Shown here: one piece after another, positions 17,641 through 27,694 of the stretch
How the letters are laid out: every line of letters begins with the position of its first letter
Position numbering within the stretch: the stretch's first letter is position 1
Assembly: GCA_027596075.1 (NCBI GenBank)
Contig: JADGJC010000380.1
Coordinates: 1-35,575, forward strand
Direction of reading: 5' to 3'
Source: Rhizophlyctis rosea
Taxonomy: Eukaryota > Chytridiomycota > Chytridiomycetes > Rhizophlyctidales > Rhizophlyctidaceae
DNA length: 35,575 nucleotides
The notes under the pieces: model-generated
Database searches by the model: none
What the model was told of the DNA's origin: nothing
What the model saw: the letters and a program-made list of their open reading frames with translations, nothing else
Position numbers and translations under genes: made by a program

Positions 17641-18486
17641 GAGGGGAACGTCGGATGCTACTAGGCAAAGCATGATCCTGTTGGTTGCACATGAGCTGTC
17701 GGTGTAACATACTGTAGGAGAGTCTGCAAGTGTTGCTGTAGATAGCCGTTTGCGGAATAGTTTGCTTCACACATGCCACATGCAATGAAACAATCGGATT
17801 GGCAAATTCGATGAATAATGTGCTTCCGTTTTATGACTATGCAACCAAGCTATGTTATGATATGTGGCAGGTAGCTTGCAAACGAGGAGGAGGACCTCAT
17901 TCCAGGCGGAAGGTATGTGAGACTTGTGAGGTGGGTGTGAAGAGGTTAAATCCAGCCAAAGATCTGCGAACGATCCAAGATCGCACCAACACTTCGTCGG
18001 AGGACGAGCCTTTGCAATTCATGCTGGGGAGCTAATGGGGAAGTCAGGCGGGAGTGCAAATTGGCAGTGGGTATGTGGAATTTGTGCAGAGGTGTAAATT
18101 GTGGTAGTGAAGTTCACCTCATGTGCAATGCAAATGAGTTGCCGGCATACCACGCATACACATAAGTCATTGGCAAGTGGAATATGTAAACAAACCTGGG
18201 ACGTGTACCGACAAGTTCCACAAGAAAATATTGAAGCGAAATCTCGGGCAGCCCATGTAATATGTATGGAGGAGAGATCCCACTTACCGATGGGGTCAAG
18301 GTCGATCGCTCAATCATGATCGGTGAGGCTGAAAGTCCTTCACGTCAGCAATTTCAATATTTGTTCACAGATCTACGCAGTTTGCCCACCCTCAATCATG
18401 GGCGCAATCTTGTATCGAATCACACACCACCTTCCGCCTATTTAAATCGGCCATACCCCCCCACATGCTCCCTGCACCAGCATTAT
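17641..18486. other. Intergenic region, upstream of secreted protein gene
   Basis: I see no convincing gene. A 78-residue frame at 17799-18035 includes RRKVCETCE, which recalls the first half of a GATA finger, but the second half is absent. A TATA-like TATTTAAA lies at 18439-18446, 41 bp before the next start codon. Confidence 0.5.
18439..18446 (+). promoter_or_regulatory. TATA-like element
   Basis: TATTTAAA lies 41 bp before the ATG at 18487. If it is used, the 5' leader would be very short. The assignment rests on sequence and position only. Confidence 0.35.
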
Positions 18487-20727
18487 ATGCCCAAAATGCC
18501 TCCCCTCCATCGTATTCACTTCTTCTTACTCATCCTCACCATCCTGCCCTTCTCTCATGAACAGCAATATAGCACCACCCCACCACCTTTTCGTCCCCGT
18601 CCTGCGATTCCCGTTGTGCTGCGCAACGCATGGTATGCACAGTTAAACAGCTCCGTCTACGCTGGCGCTACTTATGGCGTCAACTACAATCCTAATGTCA
18701 CCATGACGGATGTGCGACGGCTGCCATGGTCGGCAATCAACTTGATCTATACAAGAGGCGATGCGGGCTGGAAGGACGCGCAAAGGTCGGTTGTGAGGTC
18801 AAATGGAGCGTGATGTCCATTCCGGGATATTGATCGTAGTCGTGGGCAGGCTTCTGGACATGGTCTTCGCATCCCAAGACAAAAGCAACGGACCACGGAA
18901 CGGCTACTTTCCTTTCTATATCGGCCCGGGGAAGTACATCCCGGATGACAATTCTGTGGAGTTCACAACGATGCCGTTGGCAATTTTGTGGGCGGTAAGT
19001 TGGAAATGAGTGCAGCTCGTCATGAATCACCCATATACTGACATTACATGTGTTGGCTATTCCGATGAAAGATATACGGATCGCGGATGCCAGCGGCTTA
19101 CATTGGAACTTTCAAACGAGGACTGGCCGCGGCAGCGCAAGCGGTGGTTAATCGGAACATCGTTGTCAGGTAATGACTATCAAATGCGAGATCCGTGGTG
19201 TTCGCCCTGCAATTGCTCACACTCAGAAATAGCTATACAAACATCTATCTCCTCGCTACCGCCTCCCTCCTCATAACTGGTTGCCGCCTGGACTCTCAGT
19301 TCCTCTCGGCAGGTACCTCTCACCTGACCAATTGGCTGACCTTCACCGCCGCCCACGGCATTCCCGAATACGCCACCCCTACATACCTCGCTGTCGACTT
19401 TGGTGCCCTCCTTGCGGCCTACCACTTCGGTCCGCCCGATGTCACACCCTTGATCCTGAATGCCCTCGACATGCTTTGGAACCACACCGCTTTGAACTAC
19501 TTCCCCGGCAGGGGTGGGACAATCTCCGGCCCCCATTCCCGCGATTATGGTTTTCTAGATGGAATCGCGGCCGATTACTTCTTTACCCGCGAGGAGTATT
19601 TCGTACCTCTTGCCCAGCAGGTCGACTATGGCCTTCGAGCCGACCAGACAAGTGCATTCCTGATCAAATTCAACGATGATCATCCGGCTTTGAGATATGA
19701 TCCGCCGCAGGGGAGTGTGGAGTTAGCGTTGGAAGCAATCAAGTATGGAACCTCGGCGACGGCCATAGAGGGACGGGCGGTGATGTCTCGTGCCTGGTTG
19801 GATGATTCGGTATACAGTATTGGGTATCGTTACACATATAATTACATCACGGGCACTTACGCTCTGGGAAGTGCCTCGTCCCCCCAATCCGGTGCTCAGA
19901 GCTTGGATGTTAGGTTGGAACTTGCAGGTTGCCGTACAGCGTCGAGTATCGTGGTGGATCGCTTAGATAGTCCGTATGGGGATACATTAGTTGCTGACGT
20001 TCTTGGGAAGTTGAAAGCTACTACTCAGCGACCGGGCGTTGTGACGGTTCAGGATCGGGGCACTGTCATCGGTCTTTGGAATGTAACGGCTAGTGCTGAT
20101 GAGAGTCAGGCCGTGTCCTTAGGGACGAACCTTTTGGTCCCGTTGGATGTAGATGAGCTTTGGGTGGATGCGGTCAAGATCGACCCTGCTGCTCCTGTCA
20201 CGGTCAGTTCCAACATTGGAGGGAAAGTGATGATCAGGAAGGGGGGGGTTTGCACGGCGGTCAAGGTGTTGCACGCAACGGGATGCGATTGGGTCAGTTC
20301 CACTGGCGTCCAAGTCATGTATCTACCGGACCAAGGCGGCACGAACCAAACGTCTTCTCGTTTCGTAATTTACCACACGAAAAAGCTGACCACCACTGTG
20401 AGCACCTACATTCCGGCGCCGCAGTGTAACGGTCGGGCGATGCAGGCTTTTGTGGTGAGGAGATGTGATGCTGTAGGGGGTGTGGCAGGACTTGGCAAAA
20501 TCATGGATGGAGCGTCGATTGCGAAGAATGTTTTCAATACGACGGTGAAACAGTGGGAAGTGGATGTTACTGTCGGTGGAATGAGGGCGGAAATTGGGTG
20601 GGGTCTTTCCTTGCTGGGGGGCCGGGTGTTGTGGAACAGGGTGAATGGTGTCAACTACAACCAGAGGGTGATGGACCAAACTATTTGGGTTGGACGGTAT
20701 GATGAAAACGGGACACTGATCTCGTGA
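18487..20727 (+). CDS. Large secreted protein of unknown family
   Basis: Exons are 18487-18785, 18850-18994, 19072-19169 and 19227-20727, giving 680 residues. The start is the ATG of MPKMPPLHR, followed by a hydrophobic stretch (FFLLILTIL) that looks like a signal peptide. Several N-x-S/T sites (NSS, NVT, NHT, NQT, NTT) support secretion. The N-terminal part is helix-rich (TYLAVDFGALLAAYHF, ILNALDMLW) and contains the striking GPHSRDYGFLDG. The C-terminal third is beta-rich. An alpha/alpha barrel followed by beta domains is typical of polysaccharide lyases and some hydrolases, but I cannot place the family or name a catalytic residue. The first intron's donor is ambiguous: AG|GTC at 18786 or at 18798 both keep the frame and differ by four residues. 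Confidence 0.8.
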
Positions 20728-21151
20728 GCTTCTTCAACGGCCTCTACAAGCAAACGGTTCAAACGATCTCCAAAAAAGTATGTAGTATGTCATCATGTTA
20801 GAGTAAAAGTATGTAGTACGTTATCACGTTTCAGAGTGAAAAGTAGATAGTATATCATCATGTTTGGAGTAAAAGTATGTAGTATGTTATCACATGTCAT
20901 CCAGAGTAAAAAGTAGGTATCACTGCATCTCACGCATGCGGAATATATTTACGAGTTGAAAGGGGATGTTACGGGGCAAGGGGAGGTTCTATTCAGCCTA
21001 CAGCTTCAAATTAAATACAGTCGTATGGACTGGTGATTATGGACACGAAAGTGGTAACACAAGATTCTATACACAGGTTGACGGCACCATACCATCAAAC
21101 GCTACTCAATCTGTTCAGCCTTCGTCAGCACTTGTCTGGTAGCAAAGTCGC
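20728..21151. other. Convergent intergenic region with tandem repeats
   Basis: This lies between the 3' ends of the secreted-protein gene (+) and the MFS gene (-). It contains the tandem array at 20777-20925 and no gene. Confidence 0.6.
20777..20925. repeat. Imperfect tandem repeat, about 31-38 nt unit
   Basis: There are four units and a partial fifth, starting at 20777, 20808, 20842, 20874 and 20912. Each opens with AGTATGTAGTA or AGTAGATAGTA, has a TTATCAC or TCATCATG core and ends in AGAGTAAA or a close variant. Length differences come from small insertions before the final block. Confidence 0.75.
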
Positions 21152-23079
21152 TCATCTCCGTTCCATCTCACTGTCTTCTTCTACCACGGAAATCCCACTG
21201 TTCCTCCGTCCATCAGCACCGGACATTCCCACATCATCCACAACTAAATCCTCCAATTCCTTTACGACCTCCCTCTTCTTTCCCACCACACCAATCTGCG
21301 CAAAGAATGCCCCGACCAACCCTAGAACTGCAAATGCTGCACATGCCCAAAACGCTGCGCGGAAACCTGCCATAAAGACGTCCTCCCCATTGGCTCCCGG
21401 ATGAGCAGATGAGAACCGGGCGGAGGTTCCCGATGCAGCAGCAGATGCAATGGCTAAACCGAAGGAGATGCAAATTTGCTGGACAGTGTTGAAGATTCCG
21501 CCGGCGAGGGATTGGTGGGCACTGGGGACGGAGGACGTTATGAAGAGGATGCAAACGTTGTAGCCCAAGTCGACTCCAACAACTGTTGATGCAAATAGAT
21601 GAATGATATCAGCGTAGGCGATTGTTGAAATGAACATGATGTTTATTATACATACCAATTAGACATAGTCCAGGGAACAGCATTGCCCAATACGTCAGTG
21701 ATGTGTCCAGCAGGACAAAGATGATGCAGGACCCCAATAAGGACATGGATGCAACACCAAGGAGAAGGCGTCCACTGATACGGCCAACCACGAAGACGGC
21801 TGTTACGTTGACGATCGTACCCACAATCGGCATGGGAAGCATAAACACCGTCGTTTGTAAGGGCGATGCGCCGCGGATGTTTTGGAAGCTGTCATGAAGT
21901 GGAGGTTTGTAAGCATGATTGCGTTTATCGAGAAAAGTACTGTCCACCAGCTACTTACAACATGGTGATGTAAAGATTGACACCGCTGAACGCAGCCCAA
22001 ATGCAAAAGGCCGTCAGATTCACGACTCCAAATTTTGGGTATTTCCAAATCCACAAGGGCATCAGCGGATCCTTCACACGGGACTCCCACCAAATGAAAA
22101 CCGCGAACGCCAAGACTCCCAAAACTAGCAAGACAATGATGTAAGGCGTTCCCCAACCCTTTTCTGCAGATTCAGCCGACGTGAGGGAGTATATGAGAAG
22201 GAGGATGGAGAGGAGGGAAAGTAGACCGCCTATGTAATCGATGGATGGGCGTTTGGCATCGCGCGGTGGAGCGTCGTTGGGAATGACGAACCATCCACTA
22301 ACAACAACGATGGCATTGATGATTGCAATGACATGGAAAATCCAACGCCATGAAAGCACTTGCGTCAATAGACCACCCAAGGCAATCCCAACTACGTAAC
22401 CGATAGGAGCAGCTGCACCATACGTCGCAAAAGCCTTATTCTTCCGCGGTCCCGGCGAATACGCAGCGCCCAAGATCCCAACTGCAGCTGGCATTGCTGA
22501 CGCAGCGCCGATTCCCTGCATAGCCCTGCACACCAACATGAACGGGCCCTTCGCGAATCCGCAAGCGAGCGTCCATGCCATCATCCACGTTGCACCGAGA
22601 AGGAATACTCGTCGGCGACCGAGAATGTCGGCCAGGCGTCCCGCAAGGAGGAGGAATCCACCTGCTGTTAGACTGTAGGCTGAGAGCAGCCATGATAGTT
22701 CGGACTCGGACCAGTTGAATTCGCGACCAATGGAGGGCAGGGCGATCGTTACGGAGCCGGTATTGCTAACCTAGATGGGTGGCCATTAGATGCGTTCAGT
22801 ATCAACCAATGGTCTTCATTGCAATGTCATGTTCAAGATCTCAAAACTCACGTTCAAAAACTGCACACATGCCAGCGTGGCGACGACGGCAAGCTCTTGC
22901 CCAAGCGACGTGAAAATGTGCCCCTTATCGGAATGCGGCCCATTTGACACTGTCACGTCCTGCTGCTTTCGCTTTTTCAGGTCATCCGATTCACGCAAAG
23001 AATTTACAAATTCAGGATTCGACTCCGCTAATGTAGTTTCCGACCCTCGCGAGGACGCTGGACTGTGACGGGTGGGCAT
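21152..23079 (-). CDS. Major facilitator superfamily transporter (DHA-type)
   Basis: This is a multi-pass membrane protein likely to export a small molecule or drug by proton antiport. Minus-strand exons are 23079-22852, 22770-21959, 21888-21656 and 21582-21152, with matching phases, giving 567 residues. The N-terminal 55 residues are hydrophilic. The first helix is split by intron 1 (ACVQFLN, then VSNTGSVTIALP). The MFS loop motif GRLADILGRRRVF follows helix 2, and WRWIFHVIAIINAIVV lies mid-protein, as in drug:H+ antiporters. The C-terminus is an acidic cytoplasmic tail. I infer 12-14 helices; the substrate is unknown. The ATG at 23079 is the first in frame; further upstream there are only non-ATG codons. 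Confidence 0.92.
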
Positions 23080-23214
23080 CGTCTTTGGTACTGGTTGTCT
23101 GAGTGGCACGAACAACCAAGGGGGAGGAATGGGGAAGAGACTGAGCAATTGGAGGTTGTTTTATCAGCAACTGCTTTAGATCTAAGTGAGGAGGAGATGC
23201 GCTGATCCGGAGCA

Positions 23215-23220
23215 TATATA
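23215..23220 (-). promoter_or_regulatory. Probable TATA box of the MFS gene
   Basis: TATATA within CAATATATATGC on the minus strand, 136 bp upstream of the start codon. It is called from sequence and position only. Confidence 0.4.
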
Positions 23221-23766
23221 TTGGAAGCAATGTTCATAGACAAGTTTAGGCCACAGCCGACTCGGCAGACACTCCGATGAACGGGACCAACTGGCCCTTC
23301 ACACTTCTGTATGGGTGAAGCATCATGTCGTGTTGTCATCCTATTACAAATGTAAGGCATCCATTCCCTCAGCTTGAATGAGATGAGACTGATGATTGAG
23401 CACCCTTCTGCTGGCTCCGCGAATCCCAAGGTGTCTTTGGTTTTTCGGTCCAAAAAAAGTGGAAACTTTTTGGAAAAAGACGATGGCCCTGCAACAAAAA
23501 GTGTCTCAGTTTGCCATTTTGCAAATGACCTCTTCCACGATGTCAGTATGAGGTGGGTGAATTCGTCCGTTTGATTACCCGCATTCATAGTTGTCCGGCG
23601 CGTGTGTGACGTAGGACTGTACCGTGGATTCTGTGGTTTGGGTGGGACCAAAGTGACGGATGCGCAGATTTTGGGGGCCGATTTACGCCATTGAGCAGTG
23701 ACTGTGCCCCTAAGCTTCATCAGGGTCCAACCGCCGTTCAGCATCATCCTGGAGACTGTCATTGAC

Positions 23767-23784
23767 AAAAAAAAAAAAAAAAAA
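23767..23784. repeat. Homopolymer A18
   Basis: Eighteen consecutive A residues on the + strand. It could be a simple slippage tract, a nucleosome-poor element, or the poly-A end of an old retroposed copy. I see no adjacent element to support the last idea. Confidence 0.9.
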
Positions 23785-24237
23785 TCGCTTTGATTGAAAA
23801 TATCACAGTGAAGAACGTCGGGCAAAGGTCATATGACAACTGGATTCTGTTTTGCTTGATGAGATGATTAAGCGTTAGGCCTTTTCACCGGAGATATTGT
23901 GGATTCGCGGCAAGCAGTTCGTTTTCTGAAAATCTTGCCCGACTTCTTTGCTCCTGAAACATACTTTATTATGCAATGTGTGCCCGCCATATGCCCACAA
24001 GCTTTGAAGTTGTCGGCATCCGTGGTACGGACGCTTTGATGGTCACAAGCAAGGAATATCAGAGAGATAGAACGTAACATTTTCATGTAAGCTCCTATTT
24101 GTACAGAATTTGCGCAACACTTGCAGCCAAAGTATATGCATCTAACTTGGAAGGGAAATGGAAATAGTATATACACTTCATTTGAACAAGGAAATGGAAA
24201 GGACCGATGGTTGTCTTACTGCCCTCAATGGAACCTT

Positions 24238-26930
24238 TTACTTTTTGACTTCTCCCTCCCTTTCCTGCGGAATAGTATTTCCGGTCAAATCCACCGGCTT
24301 CTGCAATTCCACATCAGCACATTCCGCCCGGTCTTCTTCGGCCCTGTCTTCAAGCAATACGACTTCATCCTCCGTGGCATCCGCCGTACTTTCACTGCCA
24401 CCACCACCAGCACTACTAGTGATCCCACCACTCTGCTTGGCCTTCCAAACGCCGCTCCGCCACCCCTTCTCAAACCCTACCCGTTCCAGGATCTCCGGCA
24501 GCATGTCTTTATACTTCAAATGGCCTGACACTAGATCCGTCAAGTCATAGTTCTCAATCACATACGATTCATCCTGCGAACGCTCGTTGTCAGCTGATGT
24601 TGGTGACAATGGTTTTGTTGATGTGGAGGGCGTGGATGTACTATCGGTCGCCTTTTCCGTTCCGATTGTTGACTCGTTCCCATCAACTTGCAGCTTCCCC
24701 TCCCGCAGCACGCTTGCACCCCCCACCCACGCCCCGCCCAATCCCGCCACCCTTTGTCCAACGGCCGCAGCACGATACAAAAATCCCAACAACCAATCGC
24801 CTCTACTATACCCTACCACCACTCTCCCACTACAAACTCCCCTCACCTCCCTCCACTCCTCCTCCGTCCCCGTTACTGGTGCTCCAAACATATAGACCCC
24901 ATCCACGACTCCATACACACCATTTTCTCCGCCCTTCTCATTCCCCTCCTTCCTCCGCCTCCTCTCCTCTCTTGCCAACTCCAAAAGACAAAACCAAATC
25001 ACTCTCGCCCCAAGCGAAAATCCAACAAGAGTTACAGGCCTCTTCCCCTGCACTCCTCTCAACAACACTTCCTTTGCCATAACTTCCCCTGCCTCTTTTG
25101 CCCTCTCCAACCCAACACTCCACGGATCATCAATTAAGACACTCATTTTCATCAGTGTCACCGGCCATATCACTGCGCTAATCACACCGTGAAGTATGCT
25201 TAGCTTCAGCACCTCCGTTACTACCACGTTAGCGCCAGCCAGTGTAAGGGCTTTGTAAGCTGAGGACAGAGCTAGGAGTATGTGCGGGTCAAAGGTGAGA
25301 GGAGATATGGTAGAGAATGGGCAGAAGGAAGGGAGGAAGTCCCACACGTCCTCGGCGTCCTCGCGGATGGAAAGCCAGCCGGCAATTGGGATCGTCAGGG
25401 AGAGGGCAGAGGAGGGGGTATGGGTTGGTGTAAACTGGAAGGTTGTCAAACCTCGCAGACGGTTGTTGACTTTGTAAGCTGGGAATACGCAAAAAGTCAG
25501 AGGAAATCTTTCATTGGGAACGAGTTGTCTATAAGTGAACGAAAGGAGGCTCACCTGCGATACCACCACCTGTCACCCCAAACAAGGAGCCAACAATTGC
25601 TGCACCAGCCGTTGTGCCCACTGCCAGTGTTGCATGTACGCCCATTGTTGTCAAAATTGTACCGATACCTGCGCCAAGGAAAGGTGCCGCCAGTCCTATT
25701 CCATCGCAAAAACAGCGGCAGTTGAGATACAGACAGCATGAGCATCTTTTTGAACAGCACAAAATATAATGCTACTTGGTTTCAAGACTTACCTCCGGTT
25801 AAGCCGATCACGACCCCACCTCCAACAGTAGCCAAGCCAACCCCGACCCACCTTCCCACGCTAACTCCCTTCTTCTCCTTCTTTCCACTACCGACCCCAT
25901 CCACATCCACACCTTCAACACCTCGCCAGACCTTCTCTGCTGCACCTCGTTCGGCTTCAACAACCAGCAGTCCTTTAAGTTTCTCTCGTTCTGCAAAATC
26001 CGAGTTCCGACTATCCTCCGGATCCTTCGCAGAATCAATGCCAGGATCAGTCACGTCAAGCGCCGCATCAAAGATCATGAAAGACAGACGTCTTAGAAGG
26101 GATCTGAGACGAGCGTCATAACGGAGTTCTATAGCTTGGGAGTTGGAGGGTGGCGTGAGAGTGGCCAGGATTAGATGTTGGAGTATTTCGGTTGCAAGCT
26201 CTGTCGATGCTGCTGAGGACGTTGCTGCTGCTGATGTTGGATCCGATGATTCTTTAGATGATGATGGTGCGGAAGGGGAGGGAGGAGGAGAAGGCGATGA
26301 AGTGGAGGATGCTACAGAGGGTGGGGGTGATGGAGGGGGCTGGTGGTCAAGGTTCGCAAGTGCTAATAGAGTAGATCGCAAACTTGCTACCATAGATGTG
26401 ATAGTCACACCATGTTCAGGTAAATCAGTTATTAGCTTTCGCTCTTTTTCGCTGACTCGATGGAACTCGTACACCCCCTCCATCGTCTGCGCCGCCCAGG
26501 TATCATAGGAAGTCAAGGCTGGATGGGCAAACTGGGTCCCTGACACATCCTTCTTCCTTGTAAAAAAAGATTTCCACGAGCGCGCTGGAGATTTAGGAGT
26601 AGTTGATGTTGACTCCAAGGCGATATCAGGAGGTGTTGAAGTTGTTACCGCAGAAACCGATGGTAACGAAGTGTCTGGAGCGGACTGCCCCAAATTGGTC
26701 TCATCCAGGAAGGTCGGTGATATTTGTGCGTCACATTCTTTAGAATACTTTTCCTCCTTCAATGTATCAATGTTGAAGTTGGACCAGGTAAGCTTTGCCA
26801 GTGCATTATCCAGTGCCTTCCTATCCTCTTCAATCAAAAGTCGGACAAGTCCAATGTATGCTATCAGAAGACCATGAGCAAGGGAGTCAAGCTGGTCGGC
26901 CGACGACAACGACGCGGTACGGAGCGTCAT
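24238..26930 (-). CDS. TMCO4 / DUF726 family alpha/beta-hydrolase membrane protein
   Basis: Minus-strand exons are 26930-25793, 25695-25555 and 25478-24238, giving 839 residues; introns are 97 and 76 nt. The family includes animal TMCO4 and yeast YFL034W (MIL1). An acidic, Ser/Pro-rich N-terminal half leads to glycine-rich membrane segments (VGLATVGGGVVIGLTGG, AAPFLGAGIGTIL, VTGGGIAG). The hydrolase-like domain follows, with the nucleophile-elbow motif GFSLG in VTLVGFSLGARVIW (around residue 578), then DGVYMFGAPV and YSRGDWLLGFLYR, as in the family. A Ser/Thr-rich stretch and YDLTDLVSGHLKYKDMLPEI, also family-like, come near the end. The enzymatic role is unproven for the family. It starts head-to-head with eIF2A, 764 bp away; an extra upstream exon cannot be excluded. 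Confidence 0.9.
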
Positions 26931-27694
26931 AGTCTTACTGGATTACGAGTCTGGCAAAGAGAGTGTGCTATGCCCAAGCTGTAAGCTGCATAAGTCACCT
27001 GGACCGACGAGGGATGTTGAAGTGATGGGAGGGAGAGAGGAGCATTCAGGGAAGGAAGTTCTCTAGCGGAATCGGAGGCCCGAGTCTGGATAGATTGCGG
27101 CATGGTGGTACACGTGGCGTACCCAGTCCCACCAGACTAGACGTTCCCATCACCAGTTCACATTGCATTCCTCACTTGCAGGTTGCAAACTCAAACGATG
27201 AAAAAAAGGAGGAGAAAGAGGAGAAGTGGATCGTTGATTTCGAGTGTCAAACGGGGGCGGTTCACTGATGCGGCGTCATTACGTCGGATATTGCAAATCC
27301 GCATACAGTCGACCTCGGTAGCCGATGGCCATCAGGTAGTGACATGGTTGCGATTCAATGTAGCGCATGTGAAGGCAGGAATATCGGAAAAAAGTTCAAG
27401 CGATTATTCTTTTGTGATGTTTCTGTTTTGTTCACGCATTCCTGCATCATGATAATCGATAAAAAGTATAAGACCCTGAATTCCTTGATGGCACATGCAC
27501 ATGGCTTTGACTAGGATGGGGCTTAGCAGCAGTGTCCCCGCAAGCCACATCCTGGAGTCGAATCTTGACACCTCTTCTCGGGTTTCGCACTGTGTTCGGC
27601 CACCCCACCATCTCGTAAAAGCAAGGAACCTCTAGATCCAGGCCTTGTTAGTCCCTGCCGGCGTTCTCACGTTCATTCTCCTTCTACCACTAAC
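26931..27694. promoter_or_regulatory. Divergent promoter region, TMCO4-like gene / eIF2A
   Basis: This 764-bp spacer lies between two start codons pointing away from each other and should hold both promoters. An 89-codon frame at 27183-27452 is Lys/Arg-rich but has no family likeness, so I call no gene. Confidence 0.5.

Larger units (their letters stand above)
23080..24237. other. Intergenic: MFS promoter and TMCO4-like gene 3' flank
   Basis: I see no gene. A TATATA lies at 23215-23220, 136 bp upstream of the MFS start on the minus strand, and is a fair TATA box. A run of 18 A's occupies 23767-23784. A 265-codon minus-strand frame (23028-23825) crosses the run and overlaps the MFS start in another frame; it has no protein-like features. 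Confidence 0.55.

Noticed and set aside
17799..18035. Possible second GATA-like gene (RRKVCETCE)
   Set aside because: Only a CxxC half-motif is present. The WRKGP and CNAC parts are missing, so likeness to the finger at 17460-17580 may be chance.
23028..23825. 265-codon minus-strand frame upstream of the MFS gene
   Set aside because: It crosses the A18 tract and overlaps the MFS first exon in another frame, and has no domain or signal. The promoter position explains the space better.
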